Shown here: positions 27,617 through 38,939 of the stretch, in pieces
Position numbering within the stretch: the stretch's first letter is position 1
Layout: the number at the start of each line of letters is the position of its first letter
Origin: Amblyomma americanum
Lineage: Eukaryota > Arthropoda > Arachnida > Ixodida > Ixodidae
NCBI RefSeq assembly: GCF_052857255.1
Contig: NC_135497.1
Span: 184,241,906 to 184,305,905 of the forward strand
Reading direction: 5' to 3'
DNA: 64,000 nucleotides
Notes under the pieces: model-generated
Told to the model about the DNA's origin: nothing
Database searches by the model: none
Seen by the model: only the letters and a program-made list of their open reading frames with translations
Position numbers and translations under genes: made by a program

Positions 27617-27993
27617 CCGCGGTGTTTCAATGGCTTTGCCGCTAGGCTGCTCACCCCAGTGTCGCAGGTCGAATCGCGCCGCGTTTAGATTTGTGCGAAA
27701 TACGAAAGCGCTTTTCGCGATGTCGGTGCGCGTTAATGAATCCCATTCTGTGGAGCTTTGAGAGTTTTTGCATGGGCGTGCGGCTGATACGACCAACATG
27801 GTAACGCACTGCTGTTCCTACCGCTGTCGCGCTTGTCTAGCGGCTTCTACCGTATGGCCATATTTACAGCAGATGGCGTATTTACCATACAGATATCTAA
27901 AAGTAATATCTGTTAATCCGGAGCCCTCCAAAAATGCCTTTGCGCACAATCTACGTACAGCCTTGGGACGTTAAACTCACAAACCACTGGCAC
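27617..27993 (+). repeat. Ruka-type SINE split by an insertion
   Basis: The 5' half (27617-27743) starts CCGCGGTG and keeps a worn B box (AGGTCGAATC) and GCGATGTCGGTGCGCGTTAA. The 3' half (about 27912-27990) resumes with TTAATCCGGAGCCCTCC and GGGACGTTAAAC, in the same order as the intact copy at 38692. About 165 bases between them have no counterpart in that copy. They include two occurrences of the word CCATA or its complement near the right end, but no clear target duplication. This copy is old and interrupted, and a dead retroposon. Confidence 0.65.
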
Positions 27994-28207
27994 GACCCAG
28001 TTCTGATGCACATAGACGGGGCACGTAGCACTATTTCGCGGCCACCCGAGGTCTACAGTCCGCGGTCTGTAGTCCGCAGAGCCACACTGCTACCACGTAT
28101 GTACGATAGAGCCAGAAGGTTAGTTCACATGTGGAATTGTGTCTGCCATCTTCGCCTTCGCAGTTTTATGCGCTGCCAGTTTACATGGTATCGGCCGAGT
28201 AAGTGCA

Positions 28208-29149
28208 CATACAGCGTGTTCAAAATTAGACTTTAATGATTTTAAAACAAGTGCGAAACGCCATATGCTAATATCGCTTGTGCACGTTGGTAATTCCGCC
28301 AGGCGGACGCAAATTGGGGTAATAACTGCCCCCGTAAATTCATCAATTAGCTGAAATTCATTAATCAACTTTTTACTGGCTGATGTTAGAGTGCATATTT
28401 ATATTTAGAACTTGGAGGCAGTTGATTTTTAGGGCTATTCTATATTGTAGAATTTTGGTAACGCGCGTGTGTCCTCAGATGCGCACGCTTAAAATTTCGT
28501 CCCAGTTCGTCTAATTCCGCATGCGAGACAGCGGCTCTCGGCGTGAAGCACATCCCTCGTGTGACGCCGTTGCGCATGACACTCCGCCTTGCAAGAGTGC
28601 AGCGAGCGGCGACGTGGGTGACTTTTCGCTCTGGGCCAGCGTTTTACTTCTTGGCTATCGAAACCGTGGATCACTGGTTGGTCGGCGATAAGGGAGAGCT
28701 CTTTCTTTAAGCGACTGCTTCTACAGCTGGTAGAAAGATGCGATGCCGCTCGCTGTACTTACACTCTTGCAAGGCGGACGCAACAGCTGCGTCACACGAG
28801 GGAGGCGCTTCACGCCGAGAGCCGCTGCCTCGCATGCGTAATTAGACGAACTGGGACGAAATTTTAGACGTTGGAATCTCAGGACACACGCGCGTTCCTA
28901 AAATTTTAGAAAATGGAATAGCCCTCAAAAGCAACTGCCTCCAAGTTGTCAATATAAATATGCACGCTAACTTCAGCCAATAAAAGGTTAATTAATGAAT
29001 ATCAGTTAATTTGTGAATGTACGGGGAAAATTATTACTCCAATTTGCGTCCGCCTCGCGGAATTACCAATGTGCAAAAGCGATATTAGCATACGGCATTT
29101 CACATTTGTTTTAAAAATCAGTAAAGTCTAATTTTGAACACGCTGCATA
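28208..29149. mobile_element. 934-bp element with ~400-bp terminal inverted repeats
   Basis: The element proper runs 28212-29145. It begins CAGCGTGTTCAAAATTAGAC and ends in the reverse complement of that. The arms (28212-28611 and 28742-29145) pair along their whole length with scattered differences and small indels. The unpaired centre of about 130 bases (28612-28741) has no open frame of note. CATA at 28208-28211 and 29146-29149 is a likely 4-bp target-site duplication. No transposase is encoded, so it would be a non-autonomous foldback or MITE-like DNA transposon needing a helper. Frames in both arms are inverted copies of each other and not genes. Confidence 0.92.
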
Positions 29150-31889
29150 TTAAGGGCCCGCTCACGCTCTCTCCTGTTGTTGAAGGTGAAGGATCATTAG
29201 TACTATTTTTTAATCAATACTGCAGCACCTGATACTCCACCGGTACCTCGCATTGAACAATTCCTGCCACCTGGGTAATCTCTGTTGACAGCACACACGG
29301 CAGCAAGCAAATGCGTCATTTCAGGGAAGCCCACAAGTCAAGCAAGACGCTTCCCTGCCTTTAGGGCACCCGCGGGGCCGCGTGCCACTTCGATCACCGC
29401 TTAAAAACTGCCCACCGATTGACATAATCGGCACACTGTGCAGTCGTCAGGCTGTGCTCGCACCCGCCGCACCCGCGAGGAGCCGGGCGCGAGCAGCACG
29501 CGCAGAGAGAAAGCGCGCGCAGCGCGCGAACACGGCCAGTCAGAGCGCCGCGGCGCCGTCGCGCCCGATCGACGCTTCAGAATTCTGCCGCTACGGGAGG
29601 AGCACGGCGCTGTTGTCGCGCGGCAGACCTTAGATTGGGGCCCCTATACGTCAAAATGTGAGTTACCCATTGATATCACGTCACAGGCTCAAGTGATAAC
29701 TTGTAAGAGGTGTTTTCGCCCTAGCAACAAATCACGGTAAGAATGCCACCTGGAAACAGATGCATTCGAGACGATAAATATCGTCGAAGTCTTGACTGCG
29801 AGTCATTTTGTGGTCCTAATGAAAAAAAAAAATTATAAGAAAGGCTGTGTGATTCCACGCAGCAAAGGCGGAGCACAAACGGCTCCGCGGCATGAAAGGC
29901 CGCATACCCTGTGTGCTCATGGTCCATCGTGCTCTCCTACAAAGCTTCAGCGGGTTAGCTTTTAACGTGGCTCTCGAGACTGCCGCTAGAGAGAGCAAAA
30001 ATATGTCAGCAAATAAAAATGAAAGCAACGCCCACGCAACGCGATACAGGCCACCATCGCGAAGTAACACTGGCATCACTAGTTGGAATTTAGGGTATTT
30101 CGAAACCGATCATCGGGTGACACTGCTTAAATCTGAAGAGCATTTTCCAAAATTCCGCAAAGAAGCTCTCTTCCTGTTACAAGCGCTACTGGAATCTTGC
30201 GTGCGATGTCGTGTCTGCTTGGCTTCTGACTTTGTGTTGAACCAAAGTCAATCCTCACGGCAGCCTTAGGTCCTTGAACTACTGCTTTGCCACTCGATCC
30301 TTCCCTGAACCCCGCCCTTCCTTTTTTTGTTCGTTTTCCCGATGCCCGCGCACCTTTCCAGTTCCACGACGCTGGGGTGAAGGACACGAATTTACACCTA
30401 ATGTTCTTGCGCGAAACACCGTCCTCACTGATCGTGAATAAAGCGCGTGCCTTCAATGAAAATAACATTTAAAAACGCAGTTTCAGTGCTGTAATAGCTC
30501 TGCCTGGAAGAAAAATTCGCTTTGAAGCCTGTTCAGAAACTTTTTTTTCTTTTTCACCATTACTTTTCAAAGGCGCGTTGCGCCCGCCGCGCGTCTCTCG
30601 CTGACAAGGAGCGTGCGTAATACCGGAGCTCCTTTCAGCAACACTGGCGCCCGTACTACGCGCAGATGTCATGGACCTTTCGAGCGTTACGAGCTGACTG
30701 CTTTTCCCCAGAAAAGATTGCTCTACTCACTCGCCTGCAGCCCCAGAGCCCGCAGGAAACATTCCGCGTTTGCCGCGAAAATGCGTCTGAGTCGGCGCTG
30801 CTGTGACTCAGGCCACGTTTCTTCTGTGGTCGAAAAAAAAAAAAACCACCGACATTCCAGGAATTGTGCGAGAGCGAGCGGTGGCAGTTCCTGGTAGTTC
30901 AATTGGGAAAGCGCTTGTTAGAAACTGGACCGAGACTGAAGGCTTGTGCCTATCTTGCTGTCCTTACTTAGCGTATCTCTAAATCAGTTATTTTCTGAAT
31001 GCATTTTATGAGACCTTTTAAACATTCAATAACATTTGATAACGGTGATCACCAAAAATATGCTAATATTGAAACAAGTACTATTTCGTGTTAAGTTTGA
31101 GCCTCGGCTAAGGACCGGAGCACCACTGCCGTAATATGTTATGAGGACGTGTTATAACGGAGGACTACAACAACGAGGCACAGGCAGAGGTATACTACTC
31201 CTGTGTGTAGCATGTTCAGGGCGTTTCGAAAGAAAGGGGCTCGCCCAGCGTATTCCATGTGGGAGAGCTTTTTCCCGTTCTTGAGGGGGCCGGTATGGGT
31301 TATTTTTCTGCTTATCCCCACATTGCTTAAACTGAAATGACTACCTGTTATCACTCATTTTTTTTTTTGACAACGGCTTCGGTACTTATAAATGTCATGA
31401 TCGACTAAGTGTACCTCAACGCAATAAATCTTAAATCATTGCAACAGTACGCAAACACTTCACCAGTGCCTTGCTCACGCAGAGAGAATTTGAAACGCCG
31501 ATGCCATGGCGTACGTGCTCTGACATAAGAAAGTTCACGAGTAGCTGGAAGGTTATAGTTTACCCGGGCTGGGGTTCATTTGTGCGATCACGTAGGCTGT
31601 GCCATTCTCGAGGCCTCTGAGCGCCCATAAATATTCATCATGGAGCGCCGGCAAGCTAGGCTTTATGCGAGTTTCGAAAATGATCTTCGACTCGCGCCGC
31701 CTAAGGAGGGGTCAGATGCTTTAAGCGTTCGCTGCCCGGCCCGACGCAGGCCTGGTGTATAATCCGCTTATCTCGCTTTCTGCCCCGTTTTCGCAATAAT
31801 TCGGCGCGGCTAACGGGAGAAGCAAAAATTGGGGAAAGGAATTCGTTCCCCGCTAAGAAGCACGACTTAGAGGAGAAGTTCAATACCCT
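29150..31889. other. Unrecognised sequence with a small CpG-rich block
   Basis: About 29380-29640 is CpG-dense with competing frames. The rest is mixed composition. Frames such as 29892-30269 (+) and 30127-30468 (-) overlap one another and show no domain. No gene or repeat called. Confidence 0.3.
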
Positions 31890-32780
31890 TTCTCAGCCGC
31901 CGTTTTTGGCGCTCTACGTGCGGGGTGAGGTCTGGAGCGGGGTCTTCCCTTCGGTGAAAGGGAGTCGATGTATCGTTCCCCCGTCCCTTTCGACTGGGGA
32001 GCATCCAGTGCTGCGACCTCCCGCAGCGGGCTGTTGCTCGAGGTGTACGCGAGCTACAAGCCATACAGCAACAGGATTGCGGTATGACTTTTAGCCGTGG
32101 CCGCGCGTGCACCGGAGGCGCGCGATCGACGCAGGCACGTGGCCGCCGGCCACTGCGGCTGGAGCCCGAAGCACGCGGTCTCTCACCTGCAACAGCCAGG
32201 CGTCCTGGGGAGCGCCGCATTGAGCTGGCTGGCGGCTCCGGGGCGCTCTTCCGTGCAGTTCGTGGCTCGGCGCGCACGCACACACACGCTGGAGGAAGAC
32301 CGGCGTCGCCGTGGCGGCTACCCCATGCCGCCGCCGGTGGCCGCCTCGCTGGGCTCGTGGGGTCGGCGGAGGCGCGGCACCCGGCGGAGCTCGACGGGGC
32401 GGGCCAGGCTCAGCATCGCAGGTTCCGCTCACATGCTACCTGGACGGTGGGGACGCGGGCGGAGGAGGAGGCCGTGCGGTGGGCAGAGGGAGTAGACGCG
32501 GCGGCGGACTGCTGGGTTGGGCCGCGGCCTGCGATTCCAGCGCGTAGCCCCCCCGCGGGAAGTGGCTGCTCCGACTGCCGCCCCCGCTGCCGCTGACGCT
32601 TGGCGCGCCCTCGCTCGCCGGGTCCGCGACCAGCGCCGCCGCCGGAAACGCGGGCTCCGGCCGTGGGCTCCAGCCGCGCGCGCGCGAATTTCGGAAGCCC
32701 CTTTCTGCGCTGGGCTCCGGGGCTGAGAGCGGTCCGCCGTGGCCGTGGGGCTAGGAGCCCTGCGCATGGCTCTGACGAAC
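31890..32780. promoter_or_regulatory. Large GC-rich, CpG-dense island
   Basis: About 0.9 kb of strongly GC- and CpG-rich DNA, open in nearly every frame (for example 32084-32596 on plus and 32410-32892 on minus, both Ala/Arg/Pro-rich). No frame has a recognisable domain or a clear bounded exon. The composition would suit a promoter and 5' exon of a gene extending out of this area. I cannot identify which strand or gene. Confidence 0.4.
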
Positions 32781-33321
32781 GCATCTTCGACTGTGCACAG
32801 TACGCTGAACGGTTGAGCATCCGCGGAAGTCTACCTCGTCGCAGCAGACCGGTGATGTGCTCGAGGATAATGCTTTCCCAAGCTCTGCTCACCTACGACC
32901 CACCAAACTTTACGATATCACCCACCCCGGTGTTTTATTTCTTACGCCACATGCTTTTTCATATTAATTCACGAACACTAGTACATAGACACAATAGTTT
33001 CAGGCATGAAAAGCGTTTAGCCCCCGTTCTAGGGAAACTTAGACTATCAATGTCCAGACACCGAGACGAACCTGAGGGCGAACTTTGCGAAACTTTCCGC
33101 CCAAGTGGCATGCAGCTTATCGCACGCTAGAGAGAGCAGCGAGCGTAAGAGCGCCATGGCGAGCTTGCAAAGGTACTCTAGTGACGGCGAAGATCGGATT
33201 ACCGGCAGCAACGCGTAGCATTTCGTATGTCGCACCGATTTGCTCTGCCCGGACGGCGTGCAGGTTACTCACATATCAGAATATATCTCGCTTTCACGAA
33301 GCCGACGTCCTCGGTTTGGCG
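32781..33321. other. Unrecognised sequence
   Basis: No gene or repeat recognised. Confidence 0.3.
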
Positions 33322-33530
33322 TTCGCGGTGGCTACGAGTCGCTTGCCCAGGGACGCGGGTTCGAACCCTGGCCGCGGTGACCGCATTTCGATGGAGGCGA
33401 AAGGTAATACGCCTGTGTGCTGAGCGATGTCGGTGCACGTTAAACAACCCCGGGTGGTCGAAATTAATCTGGAGCCCTCCATTACGGCGTCCCTCATAGC
33501 CCCTGTGCAGCTTTACAACGTTAAACCCCA
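33322..33530 (+). repeat. Ruka-type SINE, A-box region damaged
   Basis: The head GCGGTGGCT is followed by a B box GGGTTCGAACCC (33357-33368), but the sequence between them is about 15 bases shorter than in the intact copy and the A box is lost. The body keeps TTTCGATGGAGGCGAAA, GTGCACGTTAAA, GGTGGTCGAAATTA, GGAGCCCTCCATTACGGCG and ACGTTAAACCCC. The B box is perfect but the copy is probably not transcribed from its own promoter. No clear target duplication. Confidence 0.85.
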
Positions 33531-34739
33531 CGTACCATACACCGTATTAATCTTTCATTCTTTTTTCTTTCACTTCGGTCTACTCGCCCTTTTCTGTCTG
33601 CGCGCTGTCGGTGTAGTGGGTCCCGTTGGTGCCAGTCGACAGGCCCGTGACCTCCCCTCTCTTTTCTTCATGCGATCACTCAATACTCAAGTGTCAAAGT
33701 TGTGTTTGTGTTAGCTCCGACGTGGGGCTAAACAACGAACATACACAGCTCGTCTGTTAAAGAATAGTGCTTAGTGCCACTTGTCGAACCAGCGGAGGAA
33801 CGCGCGTCACTCTGGAAGCCAACGTTTTCGAGAGGCAGCTTTCTTAGCATGTGCTACGCCTTTCCAGCAATGCATTTCAACTTGCACCTACTCTTGACGA
33901 CGAGTTAGCTGTAATTTTCTCGTCTTCAGAGTATATTCAATCACTATGAACCAATTACGGGAACAAGCTGCAGCTATTGTAGAAGCTACTACAAATAATT
34001 TAAAAAACGGCGTGATTGTTAGAATGGCACTTTTAATGCCCGAAGTGAGCTTGTGAACTAGTGTGCTCATGCAAACGAAAGTAGAGTTTCAACACTACTT
34101 CTCAGTTCGTACATGATTTGAAGCTGCTACCTGTACGTACTTTCTCTTTATCGCAGTGATCGCAGAGAAGCCAAGCTCATATAATTAAGTCATTGTAGGC
34201 GAAAGGAGAACTTTGATGGTACTAGAACTCAAGCAGCGGAGCGGGCCGTCTGCCAGCAAAGCCCGCTAGGAATTCTCAAACTGCCCCCGGGTTTACTAAC
34301 TGACGTAGTGCGTGAGGCATCTTAAGGCTTCCACAAGCACCAGCTGCCTGCCTTCTTCTTCTTAGACTGATTCCAATAGATATCTGCCTATCGAGCAGTT
34401 CGCAGAATCGCCAGCTTGGGGTGTTCGTACATGCTTCAACAAGCAAAACCAGAAAAATAAATACAAACGAAGAACAAGACAGCCCTTTCGGCCTCACTGA
34501 CTTCGTCTGCATTTGGCTACTGGTTTTATTCGTTCGAGCAGTTCTGAGCAGCATGCCGCTTTAGATGTTTGCTCGTCGTAAGTATATAACATACATCACG
34601 TTATTTTGATGAAAGCGCAGGAGTTCAAGTGCTTGGATGGCGGGTTCGCTGCTGGTACGAGATATCCAAACATGTTAGTTACATTGTGGACGAGGCAGCC
34701 GGCGTCTTTGGCTTTTACAAAATATTTTAGGCAATTACT
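33531..34739. other. Unrecognised sequence
   Basis: No gene or repeat recognised. Confidence 0.3.
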
Positions 34740-35060
34740 CTGAGATAAAAAGTTATGCTATTCTTTAATTAACGTCATGCTAGAATATGCATGTCTTTTG
34801 GAACTGTTGTACGAAGGAACTTGTCAATAAACTGGAGATGATTAAGAATAGCGCCGTCAGATTATTTCTCGGCAATAAGGATAATTCACGAAGCACGTCA
34901 GTGCGCAAACAGAGCTCCAAATCCATGAACTGAATGCATGTAAGGAACATTTCACGCTTCTTCTGTTCAAAACATTAACTATTACAAAACTTTCAGAGGT
35001 AAAAAAGGCAGCAAAAGCCGCAATCTTACCTTTTGAATACTAACAACCACAATTTGAACA
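34740..35060 (+). pseudogene. CR1-like LINE remnant, thumb region
   Basis: With small frame changes, the plus strand gives MLEYAC, then NKLEMIKNSAVRLFLGNKDN (about 34830-34890), then STSV and RKQSS. These follow the order of the CR1 block LEYA..VW....I.KLE..Q..A.RFI....R..SVT. No catalytic region is present. It is old and 5'-truncated, in the orientation opposite to the CR1 copy at 6.4-7.3 kb. The 3' boundary is uncertain. Confidence 0.6.
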
Positions 35061-37294
35061 TATATGAAGTTTCTTCGAAGGAGGACGCAAATCGTTTTTT
35101 CGTTTTTATTCGTACAGTCCACGTTTGAAAGGCTTGACGGCAAGCAAACATCGTTTAAACTGCGCCTGATGACGTTCTTCGTTACACATCAATGTGCAAT
35201 TTTCTTTATTTCTCATGCAAAATATATTTCTCTACTGCACTAGCTGCTTGATCCTGCAAATATTAAGCAAAGAGAGATAAGTAATTAAAATGGGCCATTG
35301 ACTAAGTCATTTACGTCATAAAAATAAGGCTGCACGTGCGAGCTTCGCGCGCACGAATCAATGTTGGGGACAAGCCCGTCGCGCAGGGAGCTTATCGCAG
35401 CGAAGGGTGCCATCCGAAATCAGCACGAGGCTAAACCACTCTAGTGCGGCAAGGCTTTGTAAGTGCTGTGACTGCTCTTCATGGGATCTTCATTTTCTCT
35501 ACACGTTGCTTCAACTCTGTGGCCTTTCGTCACCGCTGCCTTTATCCTTCATCAACTTGACGCTTGGCCACGGTAAGAAGCTCAGGGCTGCTGAAGATAA
35601 TTTCCATCCTGCTGCGCACAGGCACAGACACACGCAAGCACACACGACTGGCGATTTCAGAACTACAGCTCACGAGACGAACCTACTCACTTTACCGTCA
35701 TGTATGAGTGAGTAAAATGCATAAAATTTATTATGTGTAGTTTAGAGGATGGTCGTTTCGCTCTGAACGTCTGACCGAGCTCGTCACTGCCCCCCTCTTC
35801 CCTCCACTCCTCCCACAAACCGAAATTTACACCTCACTGGGTCCCCACATCACGTCTTTCACGAGTTCTGGAACAATGCTCAAACCGGCAGCTAGTCCTG
35901 TACGGCGTATAGATGGATTAAAACGTTCCTAGCTTGAGAAAGAATTCATCGGTTGGGCGAATACGAAAACGAAGTTAGCCACACACATAAACGTTCGGCT
36001 ATGCTTCCCTCACTTAGAACTTTACAAGAGAATGGAGATCACGGAAAACATTTTGTATTATGTACTCCAATGGCGTTTACAGAAGACCGGCAGAATTGCA
36101 GCAAACTCAGGCTGGTTCCTACCCACATCTCAGACGGCAAACAGACCCAGTCAAGGATAACGACGCGAGGAAAACAGTGCAGTACAAAAGCCTAGGGCTG
36201 TTACGGTAGCCAGCTTTGTCGAGGTGTGGCTTCAAAGCAGGAACCGAGCATCAGACTTCTTTCCCCAAAAGTGAGAGTCTTTTCTACACACTTGACGCAG
36301 AACAACTGGCTACCAGTGGCGAACGCCAAGTTACATTATGTTAACAGAGAGATAGGCAGTTTCAGTTCTCTCACATACGGGGGGAGTTGGTTTGTGTGCT
36401 CTTCAAGTTGACGATATCACTGTGTTAACGACGAGTCGAGGTCCAGGTGAGCAATAACAGTCAGCAAAGAAGATTCATGGTCAACGTTGCTTCCAGACAT
36501 GGGTCAGCTGCCGGCTACCTATTAACAGTGCTAGTAATCTGGGCAACATTTTTCCACTCTCAACTACATCACTAGCTTCAGCAATCTGGACGTCGTATAC
36601 AGAAAACATCTTTCATGAATGCAGTGAAGAAAATGCAGGATTGAGGCTGCCATTAGTTGATCTGTGGGCTGTTTGTCTTCCTGAATTTTGTTAGCCTGCT
36701 TTTCCAGGCGCACATAGACGCAGCCAAACAAAACGAATAGTTTTCGAAATCGAATAGCCAGTTTAAGAGCTAGGAAGTACTTAAGGATTGTCACCGGTGA
36801 AGGAATTTGCATTGTCGGATAAGACGTCAGAAGACCACGCATGCGTTCACTAAGACCGCAAAAATAACTAGCGCATTGATCGCTTTCCAACCGCGGAGAG
36901 TGCCGAGATCAGTTGGCTGGTGGCTGTGCAAGAGCCTCTTGAGAGAAACTGCTCCACCTTTTGCCTCTGCACTGCCTTTTTGGGAGACTGTCGAATTAAA
37001 CCACATAAGCTGCTTTCGAGGCAAACAGAATTTAATGATCACTGACCACGCTTTAAGGATCACGCAAGGTACTTGTAGTACTAGTGTAAGCAGCCGAGTG
37101 TCCAGCACCGAACACTTCGCGATTACCTCTTTTCGTAAATTACAAGCGAGTAGAATGGTTCCACCCTGTGACAAAAGCGCCGAGGTCTGCGCCGACGATA
37201 TTTTTACAGCGACCGCTGTTAAAGGCACGTTCCTTGGGTATAGCGTTGTACTAGTAGCAGTAATAAGCGTAACTAGAGAATTGTAACCACGGGG
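35061..37294. other. Unrecognised sequence
   Basis: About 2.2 kb with no recognised gene or repeat. The 159-codon plus and 133-codon minus frames at 36807-37286 overlap and lack known domains. Confidence 0.3.
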
Positions 37295-37640
37295 AATGCG
37301 GGGAGTTACCTTGGAAGAAGGAGCGTGTAGCGAGAGCGGAGCACTGTGTAACCCGCAATGAAGGTGGTTACCACGGAAGGAAGTGAAAGAGGGTTACCGC
37401 GGAAGGAGGAGTGCACGGCGAGAAAGGAAGAGTGCAAAGTCGGAGGATGGTTGCTACGGAGAGTGGTCACCCTGAGAGTGGTCACCCGGAGAGTGGTCAC
37501 CCTGGCAGGACAGGGGTGCAACGAGAGCAGAGTTGTGCGCAACCTGATGTTGGTTATCGCGGATCCACCTGGATGGCGGCTACCGCGGAAGGAGGGAGGG
37601 TACAGCGAGAACGGAAGAGTGAGGCATATGCTTCGCCTGC
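37295..37640. repeat. Degenerate tandem repeat with a 15-bp core array
   Basis: Words of the type GGTTACCGCGGAAGGAGG and ACGGCGAGAAAGGAAGAGTG recur at irregular spacing. Embedded at 37461-37505 are three tandem 15-bp units GAGTGGTCACCCTGA. The array translates to ESGHP repeats in one frame, which I take as a by-product. I see no protein signature. Confidence 0.6.
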
Positions 37641-38676
37641 GGCGGCTTAGCGCGGCAGACTGGAGAGTAGTGCTAGTCGAAGATCAAATAGATGTGTAAG
37701 ACTAAAAAATAGTCGCTTATAACTACACGCATGCATGCCGCTGTTGAATTCTTTGCCTCAATATATCGCGAAATGAAAATTCCACAGCTGTCGCTGTACC
37801 TCGATTTTCCCAGTGGTGACCGTCCTGTGAGTTCTTTTTATTTTGCCTAGCCTTAATGCATCGAAAAGGATGGAAATGTTTTTACTCGTTGAAAGACCTG
37901 AACCTTTCAAGTATCACTTGACATTTCATGAAAGAAAAAGAGTAAATTAAAACGAAATAAATGGCAGCAAAAAGTTATTGACAGACTTTCAAAATCTCTC
38001 AGCAGAGGAAACGGATTTGGTTTGCGAAAAACATTGGTTAAAAAAAAATAAGCACGTAATGAGAACCATGACCGAAATGATGGTAGCTTTGCCTTTAGGA
38101 AAGGCTGCGTACCTTGCAAACAGCCCTGTTTCTCTGTTCTACTGCCAAAGTCGCGCATTCCTCGGGTGACAATCAAACGAGTCGTTGTTTTTGGCACTCC
38201 AGCGGCTTGCTAGTAACGGCTCATTGATCTGACGTCTATGACGAAAAAAGTGACATTTTATTTTTTATCAGTGAATTCTTCAAGCATTGCTTTTCATTTT
38301 GCTGTGAACCTTGTGTCTCAAAAATAAAAGATGCCGCTTATTCAAAAATTTCGCAGGCTTAGTTTTAGAACCGGTTTTCTCATTCTCCGGCTACGACCGG
38401 CAGGGGGAAGTTAGGACAGATTGAACGCGAATTCATAAGTGTCTGAGCTACTTGATAAACAGGTAAAGAAAACCATGTCCAAGCCAAGCTTTGCCCCTTA
38501 TTCAGCGCCATTCTAAAGGTCGAGGCCTTTGATAATGCGTAGAAAACAGAGCAACAAACCACAGTTTCAACTGTGGCACAGCCCGATCAATAACTGAACG
38601 GTGTGCCGAGCTCATATTCTGTAAGTGTGCCTCGCACTTTGCCCAAGACAATGTGCATCTACTGAAGCCCTGGAAT
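37641..38676. other. Unrecognised sequence
   Basis: No gene or repeat recognised. Confidence 0.3.
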
Positions 38677-38939
38677 TGATCAAGCCGCAGCCGCCGCGGT
38701 GGCAGAGTGGTTACGGCGCTCGGCTGCTGGCCTGAAAGACGCGGGTTCGATCCCGGCCGCGGCGGTTGAATTTCGATGGAGGCGAAACTCCAGAGGCCCG
38801 TGTACTGTGCGATGTCAGTGCACGTTAAAGAACGCCAGGTGGTCGAAATTTCCGGAGCCCTTCACTACGGCGTCTCTCATAACCTGAGTCTCTTTGGGAC
38901 GTTAAACCCCCATAAGCCAAACTATGATCAAGCCGCAGC
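38677..38939 (+). mobile_element. Full-length Ruka-type tRNA-derived SINE with target-site duplication
   Basis: The body (38692-38924) is flanked by perfect 15-bp direct repeats TGATCAAGCCGCAGC at 38677-38691 and 38925-38939. The A box TGGCAGAGTGG (38700-38710) fits TRGCNNAGYGG exactly and the B box GTTCGATCC (38745-38753) fits GWTCRANNC exactly, as in an internal pol III promoter. A conserved body follows, with GTGCACGTTAAAG and TTTGGGACGTTAAACCCCC near the 3' end. The duplication and intact boxes point to a fairly recent LINE-mediated insertion. From memory I match it to Ruka, described in ixodid ticks. It is not a tRNA gene, because the tRNA-like part is only the first 70 bases or so. Confidence 0.92.

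Noticed and set aside
28120..28368. Small genes on either strand near 28.2 kb
   Set aside because: They fall in the arm of the inverted-repeat element and mirror frames in the other arm.
32084..32596. 170-codon plus frame in the CpG island
   Set aside because: Ala/Arg/Gly/Pro-rich and open in nearly all frames. It cannot be told from base composition.
38692..38765. Functional tRNA gene
   Set aside because: A and B boxes are perfect, but the sequence continues as a SINE with a 15-bp target duplication around the whole element.
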